From: Phoronis australis
Lineage: Eukaryota > Phoronida > Phoronidae
NCBI GenBank assembly: GCA_002633005.1
Contig: NMRA01000118.1
Coordinates: forward strand, 893,465 to 935,837
Direction of reading: 5' to 3'
DNA: 42,373 nt
Shown here: positions 12,901-22,523 of the stretch, piece by piece
Numbering within the stretch: the first letter of the stretch is position 1
How the letters are laid out: each line of letters opens with the position of its first letter
Program-made: the position numbers and the translations under genes
Notes under the pieces: model-generated
Seen by the model: the letters and a program-made list of their open reading frames with translations, nothing else
Told to the model about the DNA's origin: nothing
The model's database searches: none

Positions 12901-15900
12901 ATTATTATGGGAAGTTACTGACAGCAACCCGTTTTCAATATGAAAAGGAATTCCTTAAAATTGTAGGAGAAATTACATATTAATTTTTTGACGACCTTTC
13001 CACTAATTGACCTCCTCCGGTGCATTTTGAGCCACGATGAGGAAGTAATTGTTAACTCGATTAAAAGTGAGCCCCTAAGAGGGAGTAATTGTTAACTCGA
13101 TTAAAAGTGTTGTTAAATGCTAATAATCACAGATGTTTTACTTTAAGCACTTCAGAATACAAGATGAATGAAGTGGTCAAACTTTCAGAAGAAAAATGCA
13201 CCTAATGACCCCATGGGTGCACCAAATGACCTGAAAATTTAGAATTCAAACTCAATCGCACTTAGTAAACAGATATGTAATTCTGAAGACTCTAAGTCAA
13301 AATTTAAGTTTGCACTCAATGACCAAAGTAAAGTAGGGTATTTAATTGCCATGTTGACTTACACCAGTGTGCTGATTGATGAGGTCAAATTGAGCCCCGA
13401 TGAGGTAGTAATTGTTAACTCGATTAAAAGTGTGGTTAATTCTAATAATCACAGATGTTTTACTTTAAGCACTTCAGAATACAAGATGAATGAAGTGGTC
13501 AAACTTTCAGAAGAAAAATGCACCTAATGACCCCATGTTTGCACTAAATGACCTGAAACTTTGGATGCCGATTTGATTTCCCTGTAGCAATCACACCTGT
13601 CAATTTGAAGAGTGTAGCTCAAAATTTCGGTTTGCACCTAATGACCTTTGACCTATTTCACCTGATTGGATGACCCAATTACTTAGAAGTGTAAATTTTT
13701 AAATTGTCATGTTGACTTATACCTGTGCATGAATTTGAAAAAGATAGCTTTAAAACTGGAGGAGTAGCATTTTGAAAATTATATGACCTTTGCACCAAAC
13801 GGCCTCTTCCGGTGCAATATGGAATATGATTATATAACAATTCAAAATTTATATACTGTCAAAAGACGCTGAATTTAAAGACCGTACCTGCACCCAATTT
13901 GGAGTTATTAAGCCTCAAAGTTGGTCGGAAGAAGAATAAGAATAAGAATAAGAAGAATAAGAATAAGAATAAGAATAAGAATAAGAAGAATAAGAATAAG
14001 AAGAATAAGAATAAAATTGAAGAAAACCCAGGAACAACAGTACTCTGCTCTTACACACGCAGAGTAATAAGAAGAATAAAATTGAAGAAAACTCAGGAAC
14101 AACAGTACTCTGCGCTTACACGCGCAGAGTAATAAGAATAAAATCGAAGAAAACCCAGGGACATCAATACTCTGCGCTTACACGCGCAGAGTAATGACCT
14201 CTTTACACGGTTTGCAATACCTGGCAGGGAACGGTATTTCCAGGGAACAGACAAACACCCACAGTTGTTTATTAACGGTTTTGGCCTCGCGAACGACTTG
14301 GGGATGGTTGATACGCGGAGCATCAATGAAATATTGATATAAAAATATCATGTGCAAATGTACACTGAACATTTAGAAATCTATCAGGGCTGATCGTATT
14401 CTAAGTCTATACATGTACGTTGACGTTGCGTGAATATATTCAGTGCGCTCATTCCTAGTCCTGTCGCTCGCCTGTGTGACTGGAGCTGCGAAAGGTTGAA
14501 TAAGTGCGCAAGTCAACTCAGAAGTTTAGTTATCCACGTAAGCTTCAAACAAAATTCTTTATATTTACTGATCGCAAATTTATAATACGTGCAGACATAG
14601 GACTACCCAAACATTTCGTTTTACAAAAATTACGACGCCAGTGGACAAGATAAAGCGGACTTCGGTTGTAAATATTCAATGGACATTCGCATATTATTAA
14701 ACATATAATATCTGATTCATAAGATGTATCTGAATTCCTAACACCCTCATGCTAGATGTCTAAACGTAAGAAGACTGGCTTTAAGGGCGTGCAAAATTAC
14801 TCCATACACGTATGATTATACGTGTGCTGTTTATACAGAATAATACATAAGTTACACACAAAACGTTTCATTGTGGGTAGAACCGTGTCATTTGGTCGTT
14901 CGGTGTAAACAAGAGCAAAAACAACATAAAATTATATTCAATTGGAACCAGGAGACAAATGTCATGTAGTTGTGGGTAGCATTATAAAACCCGTCCAGAT
15001 AAGGAGATGTTGGTGCTAATGTTAAACACTGGCGTAGACAGAAGCATTTAGATGGGGTTGAGAAAACGCAAACTTACTTATGGTAACTTAGGAGAAAGTT
15101 GGAATGGACAGGGGACCAAACACAAACTGCAAATGATGTTGCACCGGTGGGAGGGTTTTTTGCAATAAACAAGGGAGTCACATCCCCGCTGCGCAACATG
15201 GCCAATGCCAATGTTTTGACTGCCTGTAGTCCTGCCACTAGTAAGATGTCAGATAGCTGGGGTGTAAAGTTGCCGACTAAGACATTATTCTAAAAAGCTG
15301 CTACAGCAAATGCCTTACCGCACACCGAGGCAAAATTAAGCAGCTGTGAGAATATGTTTCTCTCTGGACTTTCATGGGCTGCGTCACTGCAACGTAAATA
15401 TTTGTCCTCGGTAAGTCATTTCCATTCATTAGGTTCATACCGCAATGTCTACGGCTGATCAGTAGTGCAGAGATTTCCGCTTGCCGACCTGGCAATTTTG
15501 CACTGACCTTGCTTTGGAACCCTGTGCAGTACTGAAACCACACGTTTCATATATCGTACTAAACTTGCATGATAGGCTGATATGGTTAGTATTTAAAAAC
15601 ATTTAGTGTAGTATCATTTAGATGGCAAGAATTAAGTCATGAGTCACCAAACTCAGTAGAGAGCAAAGTAAGAAAATTTGCCATGAACATTTTGTTGCTG
15701 CCTTGAAAGAAAGTTACTGGAACAGGGTACATAAGGAGGGGTCCACTGCAAAGTATACATGTCCATCAATACCGCATGCGTTTCCGAAGTACGCCATGGA
15801 AACGTTAGAATGGAAAATCCAGTCGAACTGAGAGCATAACTGTGATTCTTCATGTATACTGTACATGTGTAAATAACTGTATTCTTACATTGTTTTCATG

Positions 15901-16787
15901 TAGGAACTCGACAGTAAGATGCATATTTCTCTTGAAAAATGGAATAACTGGTGAGTAAGGTGTTTCGGCTTGGTTATGTTTTATGTTTCCGTGATGCGGC
16001 CGGATTGATTGACAAGCTGATTGAAATAATTAATTTGTTATGTACTCGATGTACTCATAAAAGAATGACATTTTCACTTGTAATAAAGTTTTGGTGGACT
16101 TTCAACTACTACAATTTTGTATTTAGCACAACGCGCGGAAACTATAGTGAGGACTGAGTGGAGCTTGATTTTGCCAGGACTATGCAGCAAATAAAATGTA
16201 AGGTTAATGGACTTCACTTTTGCATGAATACGATGTGCTGGTTCGATGGCAAATGGGGCCGTAGTGCCGTGATTATCTGTCGACCATATCATCTGGTTTG
16301 TCTGTCGCATAACCTGTGGATGTGCGTTTGCTCCGAAGTACGTCTACCCGTTTTATCGTCTGGGAGCATAAGTCTGGATCGTAACCAACGGAAGACATAT
16401 TATGTGACTATAGAACACACACCATGCTTGTTAATAAAACTCACCTGATGTATGGGAAGAACGGCTTCACGTGATTCAGTTGCACGGCTATGGAATACCT
16501 GCAGGAGAAGGTAACTCCACATATTGAGCGTGTCTTGTCAGAGTTCCACCTAGGCCGCCTATAGAACGTCCCTCTCAGGCATGGTTATCAAAAATGTTTT
16601 CAACCGATGGGGAAATAATTCGATTACAGCTAGTGCTCTTAAATTCCCCCAGATTTAGCAAGCCTTTGGAACATTAATAAAAATAGCTGCAAAATTTAAC
16701 TTACGTTACAAGCATGGTTGCCAATAAGAATACACTGCACCCAAGCGGGAAATAGTGAAGTCGTCTGTTGATGAAGTCAACTGGCAT
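3385..16787 (-). CDS. DRAM/Frag1-family six-TM protein (7 exons)
   Basis: Exons in transcript order are 16787-16705, 16498-16445, 15386-15319, 10506-10358, 8781-8568, 6517-6429 and 3990-3385. All introns are GT-AG and phases match (2,2,1,0,1,0), giving 420 residues and a TAG stop. Family: PF10277-type DRAM/Frag1/Sfk1, multi-spanning proteins of lysosome or endosome membranes; DRAM members are linked to autophagy. Seen: about six hydrophobic spans (near 11-33, 59-76, 98-116, 137-159, 174-200, 229-249); the DRAM-type first loop PFFPYISDAAHESPE (40-54); FIGVSVVANYS (108-118); HYLGAAIGYS with ITQS (137-156); CHVRLSLSVIG (172-182); and CHWISALALVVLFFSFVHEF (232-251). Odd: vertebrate DRAMs stop near residue 240-270, but here about 165 extra residues follow, very rich in Lys, Ser and Thr, and the usual Thr-Gly after Ile-Ser-Asp is Ala-Ala. 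TMEM150 is less likely because of the PYIS and SPE block. Subcellular site is inferred from the family only. Confidence 0.85.
4213..4633. mobile_element. Non-autonomous terminal-inverted-repeat element (MITE-like)
   Basis: Arms of about 65-70 bases at 4213-4282 and 4575-4633 are inverted copies. Both share GTGCGTGAACTTGGAATC, then ATCTCAAGATCGCGTATGCG. A possible 6-base target duplication GCACTA lies at 4207-4212 and 4634-4639. The A+T-rich centre codes for nothing. It sits in intron 6 of the DRAM-like gene. Confidence 0.7.
4640..6428. other. DRAM-like intron 6 remainder, nothing recognised
   Basis: Intronic sequence between exon 6 and exon 7. Open frames here are short, lack splice support and show no family motif. 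Confidence 0.5.
6429..6517 (-). CDS. DRAM-like exon 6
   Basis: Acceptor GCATTTGACAG; the split codon gives Val190, then WVYSGVLYMVYNSKRKKQK and a polar run ending LSK before GTGAGT in phase 0. The exon is chosen because phase 1 in and phase 0 out match both neighbours. The basic KRKKQK run is unlike the short lumenal loop usual here, so this is the least certain exon. Confidence 0.72.
6988..7907. mobile_element. Foldback element with THAP-start sequences in both arms
   Basis: Two arms of roughly 310 bases in inverted orientation (about 6988-7301 and 7600-7907) surround a unique centre of about 300 bases. Ends are TTAAAGGCAAAGGCAACC on the left and, reverse-complemented, TTAAAGGCGAAGGCAACC on the right. 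Shared inner blocks include GGTTCGTTG, TTTGATTAATTATTCGTT, CTCCGGAAGTGACGTTTT and TTTGTTTACGAGTCAGTCAA followed by ATGCCACACTGTTGCTGC. No clear 8-base target duplication is visible. The element lies in intron 5 of the DRAM-like gene. Each arm holds what looks like the 5' end of a THAP-type gene, suggesting a P-element-like or THAP-gene-derived parent. Confidence 0.75.
7260..7640 (+). pseudogene. THAP-like N-terminal ORF remnant inside foldback
   Basis: The frame starts MPHCCCLPGCTHYGPKP, resembling the first Cys-x(2-4)-Cys half of a THAP zinc-finger. The rest of the frame shows no THAP residues. The mirror arm on the minus strand, read from about 7636 downward, starts MPHCCCVPGCTHYRP and soon stops. 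A complete C2CH finger is not encoded, so both are remnants. Confidence 0.4.
8568..8781 (-). CDS. DRAM-like exon 5
   Basis: Acceptor TTTTCTTAG in phase 0. Encodes DLIFRVKSQHSRRINV, TM4 with HYLGAAIGYS and YLITQSAVGY, then CHVRLSLSVIGFLTLFLP of TM5. One base of the next codon precedes GTAACA. This is the most strongly family-like exon. Confidence 0.92.
8782..10357. other. DRAM-like intron 4
   Basis: No coding remnant recognised. It includes one paired octamer block at 9904-9941, listed separately. Confidence 0.5.
9904..9941. promoter_or_regulatory. Inverted octamer pair around an AGGTCA half-site
   Basis: ATTTGCATAT (9904-9913) and its exact reverse complement ATATGCAAAT (9932-9941) flank ATAAGGTCATGAGA. 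ATTTGCAT is the POU/Oct octamer and AGGTCA a nuclear-receptor half-site. A related stretch occurs at 28938-28965, so it may be part of a dispersed repeat and not a dedicated enhancer. Confidence 0.3.
10358..10506 (-). CDS. DRAM-like exon 4
   Basis: Acceptor ATTTGCAG; completes Gly69 and encodes the rest of TM2 (LITAIFRC), a cytosolic loop and TM3 (NNVSFFVSILAFIGVSVVAN), ending in Tyr-Ser before GTGAGT in phase 0. The satellite array in the preceding intron begins only about 30 bases from this acceptor. Confidence 0.9.
11341..11353 (-). promoter_or_regulatory. Perfect DR1 nuclear-receptor motif in satellite
   Basis: TGACCTTTGACCT is the exact complement of AGGTCAAAGGTCA, the direct-repeat-1 site of RXR heterodimers and HNF4-type receptors. 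It belongs to the repeat monomer; near-copies lie at 907-919 past 10000 (10907-10919), 12091-12103 and 12522-12534. Confidence 0.4.
13642..13654 (-). promoter_or_regulatory. Second perfect DR1 motif in satellite
   Basis: Same 13-base motif as at 11341, in the corresponding monomer position of the third higher-order unit, followed by the same TATTTCACCTGATTGGAT context as the near-copy at 12522. Confidence 0.4.
13929..14011. repeat. (AAGAAT/AAGAAGAAT)n microsatellite
   Basis: About 80 bases of GAAGAATAAGAATAAG type sequence that continues the tail of the last satellite unit. Shorter versions of the same tail end the earlier units at about 11634 and 12826, so the microsatellite is an expanded part of the unit. 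Confidence 0.9.
14011..14196. repeat. Three tandem ~63-bp units, each with a perfect or near-perfect hairpin
   Basis: Each unit reads ATAAAATTGAAGAAAACCCA (with changes), then a short spacer and an inverted repeat. Units two and three hold TACTCTGCGC-TTACAC-GCGCAGAGTA (14106-14131 and 14168-14193), a 10-base perfect stem with a 6-base loop. The first copy (14041-14066) has a mismatched stem. All sit at the edge of the satellite. Confidence 0.85.
14197..15318. other. DRAM-like intron 3, part next to exon 3
   Basis: No coding or repeat structure recognised. Confidence 0.5.
15319..15386 (-). CDS. DRAM-like exon 3
   Basis: Acceptor ACGTTGCAG; completes Ser46 and reads DAAHESPERNIFSQLLNF then ASVC, with one base of Gly69 before GTAAGG. 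The Ser-Pro-Glu and Ile-Phe positions fit the family, while Asp-Ala-Ala replaces the usual Asp-Thr-Gly. Confidence 0.9.
16445..16498 (-). CDS. DRAM-like exon 2
   Basis: Acceptor CTCCTGCAG; begins by completing Thr28 and reads YSIAVQLNHVKPFFPYIS, ending with two bases of the Ser46 codon before GTGAGT. It carries the family's conserved His-Val and Pro-Tyr-Ile-Ser of the first lumenal loop. Confidence 0.9.
16705..16787 (-). CDS. DRAM-like exon 1 (start codon, TM1)
   Basis: Encodes MPVDFINRRLHYFPLG and most of the first membrane span, ending LATMLVT with two bases of the Thr codon before GTAAGT. The ATG has A at -3. Another in-frame ATG lies at about 16883, but the 16787 ATG puts the Arg-Arg pair and the hydrophobic span at the usual distance from the N-terminus. 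Confidence 0.85.
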
Positions 16788-16860
16788 TGTCACGGTAAAA
16801 TACTGTACAACTTCTCTGACAAAAACCTTGAAGTGATTCGAGTTACAGTTGTAGTTAGAA

Positions 16861-16870
16861 TGCACGTGCA
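16861..16870. promoter_or_regulatory. E-box palindrome upstream of DRAM-like start
   Basis: TGCACGTGCA, containing CACGTG, lies about 75 bases upstream of the DRAM-like ATG. CACGTG is bound by bHLH-Zip factors, including the MiT/TFE group that controls vertebrate autophagy and lysosome genes. That link is an inference from the motif alone. Confidence 0.25.
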
Positions 16871-16985
16871 GCGGAAGATTCACTCGTTTCCATTCTAGAC
16901 AGAAGAATTACAACGCCTTTAAATCGTCAGCAGCTCACTTGACTGTTGCACATAGAAGAGACATGTTTACACATTTAGTCACGCA

Positions 16986-16993
16986 TATAAAAG
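16986..16993 (+). promoter_or_regulatory. TATA box of a possible divergent plus-strand transcript
   Basis: CATATAAAAGTG is a good TATA match on the plus strand, about 200 bases upstream of and pointing away from the DRAM-like gene. A donor-like CTAATACAG/GTATGT follows at 17069, so a short non-coding first exon (about 17015-17069) is possible. No open frame supports a coding gene here. Confidence 0.35.
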
Positions 16994-17069
16994 TGTCGTG
17001 AAAACGGGCCGGACCCTTGCATATTTCAGAACACGAAGGGTGGCTGTTCAACTGACGAAACTAATACAG

Positions 17070-20000
17070 GTATGTGACGGTGAGCGGACCATCCTTTGTA
17101 CGCATCCAGTAATTGTATGTTTATTTGAGAAGATTGTTATTCAGATTGCCAAATACGATATTTGATCTGTAGATAGTAAATGTGTCAACTAAAGTTGACG
17201 GAACCGACCGGAGGATAGTTTGCGGGTATTTGTCGGGCAAGTGGCACCAAGACTAGACAGGTGAGCCTAATGGAGACTGATCCACGGGGCTGCTTAAGGA
17301 GTGATATTTTGTTAGGAAAGTTGCTTCTCACAAACCCTTGGGTGGAAATAAGTGTTTCGTCACTTGTTTTCGTGACGCAAGAGGGTGTAAGCAAAGTGCA
17401 ATGAGGGTAAAGGCTGGTACTGCATGAGTTCAGACTTGATGCACGTTGGCCTACGCTGCCGTGACAAACACATAAAATGTTACTTTTTTACTTGTCTTTA
17501 AAATGTACAGAAGTTGTTTCAAAGAAATATATGATCCTGTTGATTTAAAGAACAATTCTCTTTCAATTCTGTTGGTTTGAATGGCGGTGACAGTCGAGTG
17601 ATTACTGGCAATCCTGTTACCGAACACGTGCGTGTGTAGGCCTAGTGTAACGACTATACCGTAGTGATACAAGATCAGTCAAAACATGCAACTTAAATGT
17701 TTTGCACTGAAGTTTCAGTTTCAGATTGAACGACACATGGAAAACAAACACTATTCAGGACTGTGCACACTCCTAACAGTGCCGCGGGCCCCCTGGTTGG
17801 GTAATCGCTATTGCACCGATAGTCGACTTTTATTCAGGTAAACCGTTTTCCTAATAGTTTGACAACAAAGAGTCTGTTGTTCGAGATGTTTGCCCTCTTG
17901 ACTGTAACTCGCCAAGCTATTTGCCTGCCTGTCTGCAGAGTCTCAGTGTCAGTCTGTATGTCCGTGTTTCTGTCTGTCTGTACTGCCTCTCTGCGAACAG
18001 GTCGACCGTTCTCTCTCTCTGTTTTTGCTCTGTCATTCCGATATATCTGTCTTATCAATCTAGTTACATCCATCTATCTATATATCCAAACACAACTTCA
18101 TGATCCATCCACATGCTCTGCAATGGCACTTACGTAGCAGGGGCAGGAACATTCTTTGACGACATGTTTTAAAGCAGACGGTTTCACGCACACATTTAGT
18201 ACGTAACGACTGCCGTTTCTACAGCAATTCTCAGTTACGTCACAGTTAATGACGTTAATACTCAAAACGATTGTTATAATTTAATGCAAACGACTCAAGT
18301 TAAATATCATGATGATCGTGATTACGAAGGTGATGGCTTTGATGACAGGTGTTAATGGTCTTTCAAGGGGACAGATAAACAATAGACAACGTATCTGTTG
18401 TAATCTGTGTCATGGCAGCACAAGTAAAAATGGGCTATTCGGAAAATTTACATTAACTAGAGGGCGCGCGTGTACTAGATATCCCGGGCCTCACAAGCTG
18501 ACGTCACGGATTGCTCCAACCAATCTCGTGTATCTATGCAGGAGAGTACTAGATTAATAAGCAGCCTCGATTTCGCGAGCCCTTTAATACATGGTGAAAT
18601 GGCTTGCAGCCGTGCCAGTTGAATCTGAGACTGCGTGAAAACGGGGTGCTTCTGAGAGGACAGTGAGCACGATCTTATACAAAGGCAAGGTTTGTGATTT
18701 TTTTCATGCGCGCATCCAGGGGGCGGGGCGAAGTGAGCAAAAAGATCTGGCCAGAGATACAAAAAGTCCGAGAAAATGGAACAAAAGTCCATTAAAGAAG
18801 TGCAAACGCGCAATTCACATTGGTGCTTTGTTACTCCTTTTTCTTCCCACAGCATTTCCACCCACCAGCAGTGCTGTATGGCACACTCAAAGTACAAGTG
18901 AGTGGCCCTGGAGAAATGTGAATCCTAGTACGAAGTTACCATAAGACAATGGGCCAGTGGATTGTTGTATTTGAAGAGGAACTATATCTTAGTGCTTTAC
19001 AAGTCAGCCTCGTCGCTGAGGATGCCCTTCCATAGGCAATGAGTCACGTGTGGACAATAGCTTATTTTCTTTCTTGGAAAGAAAAAGGGGGAATGAATCT
19101 AAAAAAGACCTAGTTACACCCTGGTCTAGTTAAGGGGCAGATTTTGGGCACAAAACCAGTCAAGTAATATGCTGTTGTGTTTACCTTCAATGATCTAATT
19201 GTGGATATTATTGAGGCTGAATAAGGTTACATGAAGGAAAGCCACGTACCGGAGCTGAACCTTTTTTACAATCGCTTCTATGGGCCACTGAAACTAGATC
19301 CCACTGAAATAAATACCAAAAGCATCTGGTAGAAGTATCTGTGACTTGTCCTTTATCACTGATTGACAGTAACTTTTCCTTTCAGAAGAAATGCTTTATA
19401 CTAATGGTAAAAACTGTTTATTTTGGAACACATTATGGGGAAATGACTTTTCGTGACTGCATCGATTGTCTTATTGTCAGTAGAAAGCACGTAAATGTTA
19501 CTCTTTGATGATCGAATATTTTTTTCCTCAACAGACAAGTTTGTCACTAATCACTGAAACCACAATATTTCTTCAGTTTAAAACCCCATACAGTAAAATT
19601 GTGCTTATTCTTTATCATGCTGAAATGATTACCGAATGCGCTTGCGAACTGTCGATTTCCTGTTGACCTATAGAAATGTGCAGGGATCAAAATGAAGTAT
19701 TCCCTTAAGTTGTTTGCATTTGATTTGTTTGTGTATGTAATTATTTTTAGAGCTTTCTTAAGAAAACCTTTGAACAATTTTAAGTTTAATTTATGTTAAC
19801 TTGTCTAAAACAAATCTTCCACATGCAAGAAAAGTATGTTTCCAATTGTACCTAACTGGATAAGAATCTGCTATGCACAAGATTCGAGAATAAACACTTA
19901 TCAGTGTATTTAAAAACAAAATGGCAAACTGAACAACCACATGCATACAAAGAAACAACATTTTTAAAAGCAACTGTAGTTTTCCCAATGCAACGGAGTT

Positions 20001-20413
20001 CATAATCAGGCATATCAAGGGCTGACTTTCTGAATTAGGTTCAATTATCTCTGGTTATTGCTGAAGGATTACCGTTCACTTTGTCCAAAGGTAAAATAGA
20101 CGCTCAGACGGCGGGTTTCATTCGTTTTCTTTCACCTGTAACAGAACAGTCGTAAAATATTAGCAAATTATAAAAAACAACACAAAACTACTTTTGTAAG
20201 GCAGAAAATACTTGACGTTTCATCTTCATTTTTATATGTAAAAACTAATAATCTTTGTACCCAAGTCTTGTTTAAAGGCTTACATGTAATATGGTGCCAA
20301 ATGACTATGTTTATATCTAAAACATGTATTTTGATGTAAAACACCAACCGTTAGACCATATAGACCACGAAATTTCATACAGGCCGGCGTATGTGTTCTG
20401 TTAGTCACCTCGT
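17070..20413. other. Intergenic region, no gene recognised
   Basis: Open frames here (the longest about 140 codons, minus strand near 18475-18897) show no recognisable domain or splice structure. A TGYCTGTCTG-type simple repeat lies at about 17921-18020. A G+C-rich block GCGCATCCAGGGGGCGGGGC at about 18710 looks like the end of a transposon-derived repeat, without further support. Confidence 0.5.
17921..18020. repeat. Degenerate (CTGT)n/(TCTC)n simple repeat
   Basis: Pyrimidine-rich tract with runs such as TGTCTGTCTGTACTGCCTCT and TTCTCTCTCTCTG; followed by CATCTATCTATATATCC. Confidence 0.75.
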
Positions 20414-21111
20414 CGCATGGATGCGTTTAACAAATATAAGTATATACTCTGTTCTCGTCATTGTTCATCACTTTCTTCATTGCACTCGTTCCAACATCCA
20501 TTACTGTGACGTTAAACGCAAAATTCGTTAAAATTGAGAAAGCGCATGTTTCGATGTTCGGGAACCATCTTTGTGCGTCGAATACGCAAGTCCAGCTTTT
20601 TATTGGGAAACCACATTGGAAAAAGCGCTTATGGGGGTGCTCTTTGCGCGTTGACAACGCAAACTCGACATTTTTATAGAGAAAACGCATTTTTACAAAA
20701 GAGAATCAGTTGTCTGGAACGTTTCATGTGCTTCAACAACGCAAACCAGACCCACTCATTGGAAAGCCCATATTTGTCACCAGGAACACTTTTTTTTCAC
20801 AACGCAGCCCGATAATTCAAATGAGATAACGCATTTTTGAAAAAATTCCATCACTTGCCGAGAAAAGTTTTTGAGCATCGGCCTGCACGGCGAATATTTC
20901 ATATTGAGAAAGCGCATGTTTGAAAAGAAGAACCAACACCCCTCGGAAACGTTTTTTATGTGTCGACAACGTACATTTCTTATTGGGAAAGTCAGTTTTT
21001 CAAAAATTAATCGCGCAGACCGTTTGAGTCCCACTGACCAGCAATTACATGTATACTGCTATCAAATGACCAAGCCAGCAATGTTGATACTACGACCGCT
21101 TATCGAAATAA
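20414..21111. repeat. 0.7-kb duplicated segment, copy A
   Basis: Almost identical to 24384-25087: I see one 6-base insertion in the other copy (ACATGT-type addition after TATAT) and one substitution (CCAACATCC against CCCACATCC). From 20533 to about 21010 the segment is a diverged minisatellite of about seven units, 63-82 bases each. Unit starts read ATTGAGAAAGCGCATGTTT, ATTGGGAAACCACATT, ATAGAGAAAACGCATTTTT, ATTGGAAAGCCCATATTTG, ATGAGATAACGCATTTTTG, ATTGAGAAAGCGCATGTTT and ATTGGGAAAGTCAGTTTTT. Most also carry a GACAACGCAAA-like block. Unit lengths are not multiples of three and open frames exist in several phases, so a coding role is unlikely. Confidence 0.9.
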
Positions 21112-21375
21112 TGTACACCTACGAAATTCGGACAGCGAAACCCCAATTTGGAGGTCCGCCAAATTCGGACACCACAAAAATGATGTTTCGCGAGATTCGT
21201 ATCAGAATGATTTTTTTCTATTGGAATTCAAATGTCCGAAAATCGCGCGACTTTACCGTATGTGCTGCTAGCCTACCATCCGGGTCCCGGGTGAGTTTCC
21301 GAAAAGAAACACTTAGTTCCACTCAATAAACCCGTTATTCAGTGGAGTAACTGGTGGGGATAACATCACCAAACG

Positions 21376-21811
21376 CAGTGGCGGATCTACGGGGGGGGAG
21401 TTCAGAGGGTTTAAACCCCCCCTCGGGCCAGGACCCAAAAATTAGAAAAAAACAAAAAAGTCTCCAGCAAAATAAACGGCACCGCCCGTGTGTGTAAACC
21501 CCAAGTAAACCAACTTGGAAATAAACGAGGGGGGTTCACTCTAAAAATTTTTTTTTGCATTGTGAATTGCTGTTATGAAAATCAACGCGTTTCGAGTCTT
21601 CGTGGCTCGTCGGCAAAGCCCCGGAGATCAATTGTGCGTGCGCTTCCGACGACACTTCTGAAGCAGCCAAGCATTTTAGATGGATCCACCGCTGAAAGAG
21701 CAGCTCTATAGCTGATTTCTTTAGGTAACTAGTTTCTTTACTCTAAGATATGTTTTGATTTGATTAGGGGAAATACTGTGGTGCCGCAATCCTGATATTC
21801 AGGCAAATTGA
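21376..21811 (+). mobile_element. hAT-like element fragment (family 2), truncated at N
   Basis: Begins CAGTGGCGGATCTACGGGGG, the type of terminus found on many hAT-superfamily elements. The body (from about 21490) matches the reverse complement of 34668-34967. The copy runs into the N at 21812. No transposase is recognisable. Confidence 0.65.
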
Positions 21812-21812
21812 N
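21812..21812. other. Assembly gap marker (single N)
   Basis: Single N inside the hAT-like family-2 copy; the other copy continues past the equivalent point, so sequence is probably missing or misjoined here. Confidence 0.8.
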
Positions 21813-22523
21813 ATGCCAGCATAGGGCTCAATCCCACTCTCCCACTCACCAACAGTTACAAGTCACTTGCTAATCTGTAGAATAGCTCACAACTTACAAA
21901 ATGAAGTAACATTGAGTATATCATCACTCATAACTAGTCAAAGTTCAAAATATCATGACAAAAAATTAAGGAGGTACTAAACAGCAATGAAAATATTCAC
22001 TACCCACAAAACTTCATACAAAATTGAATTAAAAAGACTTGGATGATAAAACTAAAATTTTATTTTATATACCCACTGTTCCTATTAGTAAATAGTTCAG
22101 GTAAGTTAAAGCCAGACCACAAGATCATATCTGATACCTAGCCACAACTGGGGCTTAAATTAATCACAATCTCCAAAAGCGTACAAAACAGGCAACACAT
22201 ACACCAACCAATACAATAAGAAAAGCTGACCAACCTTGTCACTCTCTATTAATTCACTAGCAAACAACAGCACTTTTCGCCAAAGAAATGCGTTATAAAT
22301 AAAGCTGAAAACTAATTTACTCAAAGAGGTGTTTGTCATCCAGAAGCAAAATGATACAGATAGCTTGGGTTTAACAAAATTTCAGCCCACCACTCAGACT
22401 CTGAATGATCCATCAGTTATGCTTAGGCTCTCTCCAAATCACAGGCTAACCATTCATAAAATGTTTCAATCTGATCAACCTTAGTAAAATACGAAAACCA
22501 GATTTTGGGACTAATTGTCCTTT
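21813..22523. other. No gene recognised
   Basis: A+T-rich sequence after the N. It may belong to the same element as the THAP remnant that follows, but nothing codes clearly. Confidence 0.4.

Larger units (their letters stand above)
10537..13930. repeat. Higher-order tandem satellite, about 1.1-1.2 kb units
   Basis: Three head-to-tail units start at 10537, 11650 and 12843 with AACTAGAAA, then a near-palindrome around TTGTCACG and GCGTATTACTGGAATTATTA. Each unit ends with GGAGTTATTAAG, then GGTCGGAAGAAGAATAAGAA. Inside are diverged monomers of about 430 bases, recognised by TGACCTTTGCACC, CCGGTGCA, CACCTAATGACCCCATG, AATGACCTGAAA and GTCTAGCTCAAAATTT. Indels make the spacing uneven (the marker CACCTAATGACCCCATG recurs at about 10788, 11218, 11970, 12410, 13198, 13519). 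The array fills most of DRAM-like intron 3 and ends in an AAGAAT microsatellite. Confidence 0.88.

Noticed and set aside
13899-14132. Lys/Asn-rich open frame
   Set aside because: Translation of the AAGAAT microsatellite.
18475-18897. Minus-strand open frame of 140 codons
   Set aside because: No domain, no splice support and a repeat-like G+C-rich block inside; best explained by chance or by a transposon relic.
20534-20815. Plus-strand and minus-strand open frames in the duplicated segment
   Set aside because: They are carried by the minisatellite, whose unit length is not a multiple of three, and appear in both copies and both strands.
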